DNA of 11,347 nt from Candidatus Rokuibacteriota bacterium (GTDB lineage Bacteria > Methylomirabilota > Methylomirabilia > Rokubacteriales > CSP1-6): assembly GCA_016179165.1 (NCBI GenBank), contig JACORX010000414.1:1-11347 (forward strand), given 5' to 3'. A program made the position numbers and the translations under genes. Under the pieces are notes generated by a model. It saw only the letters and a list, made by a program, of their open reading frames with translations, made no database searches and was not told the DNA's origin. Below, in pieces: positions 1 through 6,256 of this stretch (positions within the stretch are counted from its first letter, which is position 1; each line of letters starts with the position of its first letter).

Positions 1-4
1 CCAT
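1..4 (-). CDS. Possible start of the next minus-strand gene (edge fragment)
   Basis: After the stop codon of the substrate-binding protein, the minus strand reads GGAGG (positions 18 to 14), nine bases, then ATG at 4-2. This is a good ribosome binding site and start, only 16 bases after the previous stop, so another gene probably continues off the left edge in the same operon. Nothing of its protein can be read. A GTG at 10-8 is an alternative start. Confidence 0.3.
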
Positions 5-20
5 TGGTCACTTCCTCCGG

Positions 21-1016
21 TCACTCTATGAGCTGATCCGCCCGCAGCAGCAGCGAAGGTGGGATGGTCAGGCCAAGCGCCCGCGCAGTTTTGAGGTTGA
101 TCACCAGGAAGAACTTCGTCGGCTGCTCGACGGGCAGGTCGGCGGGCTTGGCCCCTTTGACGATCCGGTCCACGTAAACGGCCGCGCGCCGGAACAGTTC
201 CGGAAAAGGTGCACTGTAAGCCATGAGACCGCCGACTTCCACGAACTCCCGCCAGGAGTACATGGCCGGCAGGCGCTGGTTGCTCGCGGCCTCGGCGATG
301 ATGTGTCGCGTCGAAGAGGTGATTGGATCGCCCACGACGTAGAGGGCGTGCGGGCGATCGCGCCTGAGCGTCGAGAGTTTCGTGGACAAGTCCTGGACGC
401 TTCGGATCTCTAGCGGCTGGAGCACCAAGCCCAGGATACGCGCCGATGCCTGCGCGGCCTGCCACTCCTTCCTGGCACCCCCATTCCCTCCGTTCCAGAG
501 CACCGCCACGCGAGTCGTTTTCGGGAAGGCTTCCCTCAACAGCTGCAGCCGCTTCCCAGCCAGTTCCGGCGCCACGAAGCTGAGGCCGGTGACGTTGCCG
601 CCCGGCCGGGGGAGGCTCGCCACGAGGCCCGTGCTCACGGGGTCCGCCACGGCTGCCATGACGACCGGCACCGACGTCGTCCCTTCCTTGGCCGCCTTCG
701 CCGCTTCGCTTCCGATTGCCACGATGACGTCCACCTTCGCGACGACCAGCTCCTCCACGAGGTCGGGAAGGAGTTCGGCCCGCATGAAGGCGCTCCGATA
801 CTCGATGATCAGGTTGCGGCCGACTTCGTAACCGAGCGCCTGCAGTCCCTCGAGGAAAGCGCGGCGCTCGGGGGACGGCTCCGGCATGATCGGCTGGATG
901 TGAAGGTACCCGATCCGTACGATGCGGTCTGAGGTCGCCTGCGCCTCGGCGGCGAGCGGCACGGCGAGTAGCAGAAGCGCAACGAGGCCGGCTGGCCTAG
1001 CGAGTGTTGGGCTCAC
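21..1016 (-). CDS. ABC transporter substrate-binding protein (ABC_sub_bind family, PF04392-like)
   Basis: This is a periplasmic solute-binding protein of the ABC_sub_bind type, with its ligand unknown. I place the start at GTG 1016-1014, with GGAG eight bases upstream, giving 331 residues, the usual family length. Residues 1-26 form a Sec signal peptide (basic start, hydrophobic core AGLVALLLLAVPLA, then AAEAQ). The mature part opens with the family's IGYL strand and contains the F-x-x-GLQALGY and GRNLIIEYR segments, PVVMAAVADPVSTGLVASLPRPGGN, GLSFVAPELAGKRLQLL and the usual ending GLTIPPSLLLRADQLIE. No permease or ATPase gene lies nearby, which is common for this family. The open frame extends 56 codons further upstream through a toxin remnant (see 1086-1184), so automated annotation may give 387 residues. 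The extended form would bury the signal peptide, which argues against it. Confidence 0.88.
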   Translation of the reverse strand: MSPTLARPAGLVALLLLAVPLAAEAQATSDRIVRIGYLHIQPIMPEPSPERRAFLEGLQALGYEVGRNLIIEYRSAFMRAELLPDLVEELVVAKVDVIVAIGSEAAKAAKEGTTSVPVVMAAVADPVSTGLVASLPRPGGNVTGLSFVAPELAGKRLQLLREAFPKTTRVAVLWNGGNGGARKEWQAAQASARILGLVLQPLEIRSVQDLSTKLSTLRRDRPHALYVVGDPITSSTRHIIAEAASNQRLPAMYSWREFVEVGGLMAYSAPFPELFRRAAVYVDRIVKGAKPADLPVEQPTKFFLVINLKTARALGLTIPPSLLLRADQLIE

Positions 1017-1085
1017 AAGCACTTCTCCACGCACCACCAATGGTCCGCCCAACGCCATGTGGCGGCGTCGTTTCAGAGCCGTGAG

Positions 1086-1184
1086 GATGAAGTCCAGCCC
1101 GAGCCCAGCCGTTTGGCTCTCGTAGAACTGGGCTGCCGAAATGAACTGGTCGTGTGCCTCGGGATGAAACTCCACGCTTCTCAC
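1086..1184 (-). pseudogene. N-terminal remnant of a RelE/ParE-type toxin, in frame with the downstream substrate-binding protein
   Basis: From GTG 1184 the frame begins MRSVEFHPEA, followed by a segment with F14, A17-A18, F20-Y21-E22 and GLGLDF (27-32). This is the first helix pair of RelE/ParE-superfamily toxins, which start with a V-x-F-x-P-E-A strand and continue into an FYE...GLG helix. Homology ends at about residue 33. The C-terminal beta-sheet that carries the toxin's active or gyrase-binding face is missing, and the frame runs on without a stop into the leader of the substrate-binding protein. The remnant starts inside the end of the antitoxin fragment (GTGA overlap, 1181-1184), the usual TA gene order. 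It should have no toxin activity. Family assignment is by motif recognition only. Confidence 0.72.
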
Positions 1185-1195
1185 CGAAGCGTGGA
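1171..1195. promoter_or_regulatory. Perfect 10-bp hairpin centred on the antitoxin stop/toxin start overlap
   Basis: TCCACGCTTC (1171-1180) and GAAGCGTGGA (1186-1195) are exact inverted repeats separated by five bases. In the minus-strand transcript the loop is GGTGA, which contains both the toxin GTG start and the antitoxin TGA stop. A structure here would hide the toxin's initiation region unless ribosomes translating the antitoxin melt it, so it fits translational coupling. The arms are also coding (ends of antitoxin and toxin start), so partial coincidence is possible. Function is inferred. Confidence 0.5.
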
Positions 1196-1312
1196 GCGAG
1201 CCTTCTTGATGACCTTCTCGGCAGGAATCCCGACGACCTTTCCGGACTTGAGCTGGCCCAGGCGACGCTCCGCCTCCTCAAGCCAGAGTTGCTCAGCATC
1301 CGCATCCGCTTC
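1181..1312 (-). pseudogene. C-terminal remnant of an addiction-module antitoxin (PF09720-like)
   Basis: The minus strand encodes 43 residues ending in TGA at 1183-1181. They include EQLWLEEAERRLGQL, SGKV and the closing IPAEKVIKKARSTLR. This is the hallmark tail of the small 'putative addiction module component' proteins (about 70-80 residues), in which a W-x-x-EAxxR helix is followed by a G-x-x-x-x-IPAEEV helix. The N-terminal half is gone: upstream, in the same frame, comes directly the TAG stop of the NADPH oxidoreductase (1315-1313). No start codon remains, so it is not independently translatable. Its GTGA overlap with the toxin remnant shows that the two were one operon. Confidence 0.75.
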
Positions 1313-2347
1313 CTACTTTCGGTCAGAAGCCGGGGGATCGGGGGCCAGCCGCACGACCATCTTGCCGAGGTTGTCGCCGGAGAAGAGGCCGAGGAAGGCC
1401 TTGGGCGCATTCTCGATGCCCTCGACCACGGTTTCTTCGGATTTGATGCTCCGTTGCTTCAGCCAGCCGCCCACCTCGCCGACAAATTCTCCGTAGCGGT
1501 CGAAGTGGTCGGAGATGATGAAGCCCTGCATGAGGGCGCGGTTGGCGATCATGGAAAAAAGATAGCGCGGGCCGGGGTCGGGAATCTCCAGGTTGTACTG
1601 CGAGATCATGCCGCAGAGCGGGATGCGGGCCTGCGGGTTGAGCAGGCGCAGCACGGCGTCGAGGATCGGTCCGCCGACGTTCTCGAAGTAGATATCGACG
1701 CCCTTTGGGCAGGCCTCGCGGAGCGCGTCAACGCAGTCGCCGGCTGTCTTGTAGTTGATGGCGGCATCCGCCCCCAGCTCGCGCCTGACATAGGCGCACT
1801 TCTCGTCGGTGCCGGCCGTGCCCACGACGCGGCAGCCCAGGATCTTGCCCATCTGGACGACGAGCGAGCCCGTCGCCCCGGCGGCGCCGGAGACCACGAG
1901 CGTCTCGCCCGCCTTGGGCTTGCCGATCTCCTTGAGCCCGTACCAGCCCGTGAAGCCGGGGACGCCGAGGACGCCCAGGTAGGCCGACAGCGGCAGCGAG
2001 GCATCGAGCGGGGTAATCCCCTCGCCCGCCGAGACGAAGTACTCGCGCCAACCCTGCATGTTGCTCACGACCGCGCCTTCCTTGAGCTTGGGATGATTCG
2101 ACTTCAGCACCTGCCCCACGGCCCGGCCGTCGAGCGGCTTGCCGACCTCGAAGGGCGGCGCGTACGACTTGCGGTCGTTCATGCGCCCGCGCATGTACGG
2201 GTCCACCGACATCCAGATGTTGCGCACGAGGATCTGGCCGGGCCCCGGCTCGGCCACGGGCGTCGTCTCGAGCCTGAAGTCGGTGGCCTTCGGCATGCCC
2301 GCGGGACGGGCTGCTAAGACGATCTGCCGGTTCACGGGTGCGGTCAT
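1313..2347 (-). CDS. NADP-dependent oxidoreductase, medium-chain (MDR) family, CurA/leukotriene-B4 dehydrogenase-like
   Basis: This 344-residue, zinc-free MDR reductase probably reduces the C=C bond of alpha,beta-unsaturated ketones or aldehydes with NADPH in the cytoplasm; the substrate is not predictable. Residues 1-130 form the GroES-like domain, with the family signature MSVDPYMRGRM (46-56). The Rossmann half carries SGAAGATGSLV (153-163), which is the AxxGxxG dinucleotide loop, and then VGTAGTDEKCAYV and GVDIYFENVGG (216-226), both characteristic of the CurA/PTGR group. The C-terminus (LGKMVVRL and ten more residues) is complete. ATG 2347-2345 overlaps the RNase D stop by 4 nt (ATGA), so the two genes are co-transcribed and probably translationally coupled. 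No functional link between them is obvious. Its stop codon directly abuts the antitoxin remnant. Confidence 0.9.
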   Translation of the reverse strand: MTAPVNRQIVLAARPAGMPKATDFRLETTPVAEPGPGQILVRNIWMSVDPYMRGRMNDRKSYAPPFEVGKPLDGRAVGQVLKSNHPKLKEGAVVSNMQGWREYFVSAGEGITPLDASLPLSAYLGVLGVPGFTGWYGLKEIGKPKAGETLVVSGAAGATGSLVVQMGKILGCRVVGTAGTDEKCAYVRRELGADAAINYKTAGDCVDALREACPKGVDIYFENVGGPILDAVLRLLNPQARIPLCGMISQYNLEIPDPGPRYLFSMIANRALMQGFIISDHFDRYGEFVGEVGGWLKQRSIKSEETVVEGIENAPKAFLGLFSGDNLGKMVVRLAPDPPASDRK

Positions 2348-3474
2348 CCGAGCCTCCTCAAGAGTTCGGCGCCGAAGAGCTCGGCCCTCCAGAGCCCGAC
2401 GCCTTCCACCCGCGCGAGCGCATCGAGATCGCCCGGCGGATCGTGGGCCAGCTTGTCGATCAGGCGCTGCGGGAAAATCACGCCCGCGTCGAGCTCCACG
2501 AGCTTGGCGGCCTCGACGCGCCAGGCGCGGAGCGCCTCACTCCGCCGCTGGACGGCGCCGGAGGCGCGGGGCCGCGGGTTCGGGCGCCGCACGGGCAGCT
2601 CGGCGTCCGGAACGGCCAGGCCGCGCTCGACCGCCGCAAGGATCGCCTCGCCCGCTCGGCGCACGACGTTGATCGTGCACCCCTTGATCGTGAGGATCGT
2701 GTTGCTGTCGCGGGGCTTGAGCACCGCCAGCGCCACCAGCACCTCGTTGCCCAGGATCATGAAAGGCGGGCGGTCGACCTTGATCGCCAACGTCTCGCGT
2801 GCCTGGTGGAGCTCGCGCAGCACGGCGAGCCCGCGGCCGTCGAGGTCCTTCGCCCCCTTGAGCCTCATGTAGGCGTCGGGGTCGGCGGCCTTCTCGGGCG
2901 CCGGCATGGCGGCGATCAACGCGCACTCTTCCTCGACCCAGATCTCTCGCCCCTTGGCGCGCAAAGCCTCCAGCAGCTTCTCCCGCAAAGGTATCAGGTG
3001 GAGCACGTCGTTGAGCGCGTAGGTCTCCTGGGCCGGGCTCAACGGGCGCTTGGACCAGTCGTCCTTCTGGCGCGAGGGACCCGGGTCCACGCCGATGAAG
3101 TCGCGCAGGAGCCCGTCAAGCGACAGCGACGTCACGCCGAGAAAGCGCGCGGCGATGGCCGTGTCGAAGATGTTGGCGACCGAGAACCCGTAGAGCCGCT
3201 TGAGATAGCCGAGATCGTTGTCGGCGGCGTGCAGCACCTTGACCACGCCCGCATCCTCGAAGAAGGAGCCGAGCGGCTCGAGCGTGGGCAGCGCGAGCGG
3301 GTCCACCAGGTGTCCCCGGCCCCGGTCGTCGGCCACCTGCACCAGGCAGAGCTTGACCGGGTGGTGGTGAAGGCCGTCGGCCTCGGTGTCGATGGAGAGC
3401 GTCTTGGTGCGCTTGAGAGACGCGACAAGCGCGTCCATCTCTTCGGGGGTTCGTATCCAGCGCGGCGGCGTCAT
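2344..3474 (-). CDS. rnd: Ribonuclease D
   Basis: This 376-residue 3'-5' exoribonuclease acts in tRNA 3'-end maturation and stable RNA processing; E. coli RNase D is nearly the same size. It is a DEDDy-type enzyme. Exo I is LSIDTEADGL (D and E metal ligands, residues ~27-36), Exo II is VLHAADNDLGYLKRLYG (second D), and Exo III is YALNDVLHLIPL (Y-x3-D). After the exonuclease domain come HRDC-like helices: LAVLRELHQARETLAIKVDRP with FMILGNEVLVALA, and a second helical part with DLDALARVEGVGLWRAELFGAELL. The start is ATG 3474-3472. No ribosome binding site is visible, and a -10-like TATAAC lies 8 bases upstream, so the message may be leaderless. It overlaps the downstream oxidoreductase by 4 nt. 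Confidence 0.93.
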   Translation of the reverse strand: MTPPRWIRTPEEMDALVASLKRTKTLSIDTEADGLHHHPVKLCLVQVADDRGRGHLVDPLALPTLEPLGSFFEDAGVVKVLHAADNDLGYLKRLYGFSVANIFDTAIAARFLGVTSLSLDGLLRDFIGVDPGPSRQKDDWSKRPLSPAQETYALNDVLHLIPLREKLLEALRAKGREIWVEEECALIAAMPAPEKAADPDAYMRLKGAKDLDGRGLAVLRELHQARETLAIKVDRPPFMILGNEVLVALAVLKPRDSNTILTIKGCTINVVRRAGEAILAAVERGLAVPDAELPVRRPNPRPRASGAVQRRSEALRAWRVEAAKLVELDAGVIFPQRLIDKLAHDPPGDLDALARVEGVGLWRAELFGAELLRRLG

Positions 3475-3530
3475 GGGTCTCAGTTATACTACCGCGGCAG
3501 TCGACACCCTTGCCGAGGAGGATTCGAACC
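3475..3530. promoter_or_regulatory. Divergent promoter region between RNase D and the dehydrogenase
   Basis: This 56-bp spacer separates two divergent starts. The near-symmetric AGTTATACT (3482-3490) gives a -10-like TATACT on the plus strand (3485-3490) and TATAAC on the minus strand (3488-3483). No convincing -35 box is seen in either direction. A strong ribosome binding site, GAGGAGGA (3515-3522), sits 8 bases before the plus-strand ATG at 3531. Confidence 0.35.
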
Positions 3531-4298
<768 letters not shown>

Positions 4299-4304
4299 GG
4301 CAAC

Positions 4305-4703
4305 CTACCTCGGGGCGCTGACCTCGAGGTGCGCGCGCTCGGCTGCGGCCGCCAGTCGCCTATCGTAGGTGATGAGAGCCGCGAGATCCTCGCGGACGGC
4401 GAGGGCCGTGGCAAGATGGATGGCGTCGAGCGTCCGGAGCGTCGGGGGATCCAGGGCCGCTGCGGCCGCGAGGATCCGCCGGTCCACCTCCACCAAGGCG
4501 ATCCGCGTCATCACCTGGCGCGACCGGCGACGCTCGCTCGCGCCGAACCCGGCTCGTCGCAGCGCGCGTGGGACCTCCGCGAGCGCCACGGCGCTCGACA
4601 CGCGCTCGGGCCGTCCCTGGAGGTACTCGACCAGGGCCGAGGACTCCGGCTCGGCCACGACAAGCTTGACCAGGGCCGATGAGTCCAGGTAGACGACGGT
4701 CAC
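4305..4703 (-). CDS. VapC-type PIN-domain toxin (putative ribonuclease)
   Basis: This 132-residue PIN-domain protein is probably the Mg-dependent RNase of a type II TA pair. The acidic active-site residues are visible: Asp7 in YLDSSALVKL, Glu43 in LAEV, Asp93 in RTLDAIHLATAL and Asp114 in ITYDRRL. Length and layout match VapC. The start is GTG 4703-4701, overlapping the stop of the upstream antitoxin gene by 4 nt (GTGA), so the toxin depends on antitoxin translation. All catalytic positions are intact, so it is likely active. The RNA target cannot be predicted. Its 3' end meets the convergent dehydrogenase gene. Confidence 0.9.
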   Translation of the reverse strand: MTVVYLDSSALVKLVVAEPESSALVEYLQGRPERVSSAVALAEVPRALRRAGFGASERRRSRQVMTRIALVEVDRRILAAAAALDPPTLRTLDAIHLATALAVREDLAALITYDRRLAAAAERAHLEVSAPR

Positions 4704-4987
4704 CGGGATTCGTCGCGGAGCCTGGCGAGGGCGCGGCTGGCCCGTCGCGATGACCGCCGGCCGAGGGGCGCGCCGAGGTCCAGGACGTCACCGGCAGCCG
4801 GCGTCGCCCGCCCCGCAGCGATCAACCGCTCGAGTGCCGACGCTTTCGCGCCTGCCGGGGCAAGCACGGCCACGCGATGCCCTCGCTCCCTAACCTCCAG
4901 GGTCTCGCCAGCCTTGACGCGCCGGAGGTAGACGCTCAGGTTTTGCCTCAGCTCGCGGACACCGATCTCTCCCGCGCGGTATCGCAT
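4700..4987 (-). CDS. Phd/YefM-type antitoxin of the VapC pair
   Basis: This 95-residue antitoxin probably binds and neutralises VapC and represses its own promoter. The N-terminal Phd/YefM fold is seen in IGVRELRQNLSVYLRRVKAGETLEV, followed by RGHRVAVLAP. The C-terminal half (GRATPAAGDVLDLGAPLGRRSSRRASRALARLRDESR) is basic and probably disordered until it wraps the toxin. I prefer ATG 4987-4985. The frame opens at a GTG (4996) three codons earlier, but those codons lie inside a direct repeat that looks like an operator. No Shine-Dalgarno is visible before either start. It overlaps vapC by 4 nt. Confidence 0.87.
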   Translation of the reverse strand: MRYRAGEIGVRELRQNLSVYLRRVKAGETLEVRERGHRVAVLAPAGAKASALERLIAAGRATPAAGDVLDLGAPLGRRSSRRASRALARLRDESR

Positions 4988-5005
4988 GTAGCACACGGTA
5001 GCACA
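4988..5005 (-). promoter_or_regulatory. Candidate antitoxin operator: direct repeat TGTGCTAC x2
   Basis: On the minus strand TGTGCTAC-CG-TGTGCTAC lies directly before the antitoxin ATG. Two identical 8-mers with 10-bp periodicity fall on the same helix face, as expected for cooperative binding by a dimeric autoregulator of the Phd type. No clear -10/-35 pair accompanies it. Its role is inferred from position and repetition only. Confidence 0.4.
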
Positions 5006-5044
5006 TCGAGACCCGGCGACAAGGGGGCCTCCGTCTCGCCGGGC

Positions 5045-5131
5045 GACTTCGAGAAGCGCCGCACCACCCTCAACCTCGTGCGCCGCCTGGAGCCCCTCGG
5101 CTACGAGGTCACTCTCGGGCCAAAGGCCGCG
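5045..5131 (+). pseudogene. Possible transposase C-terminal scrap
   Basis: In plus frame the codons read GDFEKRRTTLNLVRRLEPLGY, then EVTLGPKAA. This basic helix ending in L-G-Y-x-V-T-L-x-P resembles tails I associate with bacterial transposases, but I cannot name the IS family. There is no gene body upstream (the antitoxin operator is at 5005), and the frame stops only after unrelated codons at 5152. It abuts the zinc-ribbon remnant on the opposite strand. Chance coding in GC-rich DNA is a real alternative. Confidence 0.2.
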
Positions 5132-5264
5132 TGGACGACCTGGCTTTCATAGCAGGGGTCGTGGCGCTGCAAGCCAGACAGGGCGCCTCAAGGCGTGACC
5201 TGCATTCCTGGCAGAAGGCTGCGTCGGCGGGGTTCTGGTGCTGGCACCGAGGACACGCGATCAT
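5109..5264 (-). pseudogene. Orphan zinc-ribbon N-terminus of a cyclase/ATPase/TPR-type regulator
   Basis: ATG 5264-5262 opens a 51-codon frame reading MIACPRCQHQNPADAAFC, QECRSRL, then APCLACSATTPA. It has C4-x2-C7, C18-x2-C21 and C29-x2-C32, the double zinc-ribbon start of large adenylate/guanylate-cyclase-like ATPase/TPR proteins. It is clearly related to the zinc ribbon at 8276-8140 (MKCPRCQHENPPQSRFC). The second ribbon is cut before its last cysteine pair, and the frame then runs through about a dozen unrelated residues to TGA at 5111-5109. The interval 4988-5307, otherwise without a gene, holds only the antitoxin operator, the doubtful transposase scrap and this remnant. Confidence 0.6.
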
Positions 5265-5307
5265 GCGCGGCTCAGCCCAAGTTCAGAACGCGACGACACG
5301 GCACGGC

Positions 5308-5718
5308 TTAAAGCGCCCTCCGCAATCGCCTGAGCAGGTCCTTGCCGAAGTGAAGGGCGTGCTCGACGCGCTGGACCCAGTCCCGCGCCTGGGCCTCGGT
5401 GACGAGGGTCTCCTGGTAGAAGGCTGGGCTCCTGACCTTGGCAAGCTCCTGCGAGAGGGCCGTCAGGGAATCCAGAACGCCGGCGTCGACGTCGATGCCA
5501 CGGGTCCGGAGCGCGTGGGCGAAGACTGGAGCGGGATCGTGGGTCTTCGGGTAGTCCACGCTCATCTCGTTGAGCAACGCCTTGATCGCCAGCTCCAACG
5601 CTTCCTGAGCACGACGAGTGGCCAGGTTCCACGCCTCGTCGTCGAGGGCTCTTCTCATCTCACCGGCGATCTGTCGGGCCTCACCGATAAGACGATCGGC
5701 CCGCTCGCCGTTGGTCAC
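5308..5718 (-). CDS. HEPN-domain protein, partner of the adjacent nucleotidyltransferase
   Basis: This 136-residue all-helical protein belongs to the HEPN superfamily. The core pattern is visible: AWNLATRRAQEALELAIKALL (29-49), YPKTHDPAPVF (56-66), then RSPAFY and a final helix TEAQARDWVQRVEHALHFGKDLL. In HEPN toxins an R-x4-6-H motif gives RNase activity. Here R117-x5-H123 could serve, but the R-x4-H-x-Y form of HepT is absent (Phe follows the His). It is thus either an atypical HepT-like toxin or a non-catalytic HEPN partner that positions the nucleotidyltransferase. The start is GTG 5718-5716, overlapping the nucleotidyltransferase stop by 4 nt (GTGA). Confidence 0.82.
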   Translation of the reverse strand: MTNGERADRLIGEARQIAGEMRRALDDEAWNLATRRAQEALELAIKALLNEMSVDYPKTHDPAPVFAHALRTRGIDVDAGVLDSLTALSQELAKVRSPAFYQETLVTEAQARDWVQRVEHALHFGKDLLRRLRRAL

Positions 5719-6215
5719 AGGTCGACGACCTCGCCGGGACGCCAGTCGGGCTTGAGGTCCCAGTACCAGCTCCCGTCCGGCAGCTCGACTCGCGTGGAGC
5801 CCAGCGCGGCCATGCGTCGGCGCACGGCGTCCAGCTCCCGCTCAAGGACGGCCTCGGGATCATACAGGATCACGCCGTGGTGAGCGATGTCGAGCAGGAT
5901 CCACGGATGTCGGACCAGATCGTCCACCGAGTGCGGGACAGGTGACGGTGTGGGCTGGTACCCCGCGCGAACCAGCGCCTGGTACTCCGGGCTCGCGTCG
6001 ATGCGGTCCCACATCCCGCGCAGGCGGGAATCCCCGAGGCTCGGCCTCCGCGTCACCACGTAGAGGTCGAGGTCGCTGTCAGGCCGGGCCCGGCCACGTG
6101 CCACCGATCCGAACAGCGCGATGGCCACGAGGTCGTCGCCGATGGCGGCGCGATACTCCGCGACGACCCGGCCGGCCAGGGCGCTCCACTCGGGCGAAAG
6201 CGGCGGAGAGATCAT
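5715..6215 (-). CDS. MNT-type nucleotidyltransferase domain protein
   Basis: This 166-residue protein has the pol-beta superfamily minimal nucleotidyltransferase signature ALFGSVARGRARPDSDLDLYVV. Gly36-Ser37 followed by ten residues and Asp48-x-Asp50 gives GSx10DxD, with both metal-binding aspartates present. Asp109 in ILLDIAHHGVILYD is a candidate third acidic residue. In MntA/HepT-type TA systems the MNT protein is the antitoxin and modifies the HEPN toxin by AMP transfer. The gene order here, MNT then HEPN with a 4-nt overlap, fits that design. It is longer than typical MntA (about 100-140 residues), with a C-terminal extension of helix plus VELPDGSWYWDLKPDWRPGE. The start is ATG 6215; TAAGAT sits six bases upstream with no Shine-Dalgarno, so the message may be leaderless. 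Confidence 0.86.
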   Translation of the reverse strand: MISPPLSPEWSALAGRVVAEYRAAIGDDLVAIALFGSVARGRARPDSDLDLYVVTRRPSLGDSRLRGMWDRIDASPEYQALVRAGYQPTPSPVPHSVDDLVRHPWILLDIAHHGVILYDPEAVLERELDAVRRRMAALGSTRVELPDGSWYWDLKPDWRPGEVVDL

Positions 6216-6256
6216 CGCCCGATCTTACCCCAGCCCTGCACACCGGGAGCCGCGCA

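Noticed and set aside
1154..2317. Long plus-strand open frame opposite the NADPH oxidoreductase
   Set aside because: Antisense shadow in GC-rich DNA. The minus strand encodes a complete, motif-bearing oxidoreductase, and the plus product is Arg/His/Ala-rich without family motifs.
4299..4304. Terminator between the convergent dehydrogenase and VapC genes
   Set aside because: The gap is 6 bp and I see no stem-loop followed by a T-run in or around it.
5131..5883. Plus-strand 250-codon frame opposite HEPN/MNT
   Set aside because: Antisense of two overlapping, motif-bearing genes, with a low-complexity Ser/Arg-rich end.
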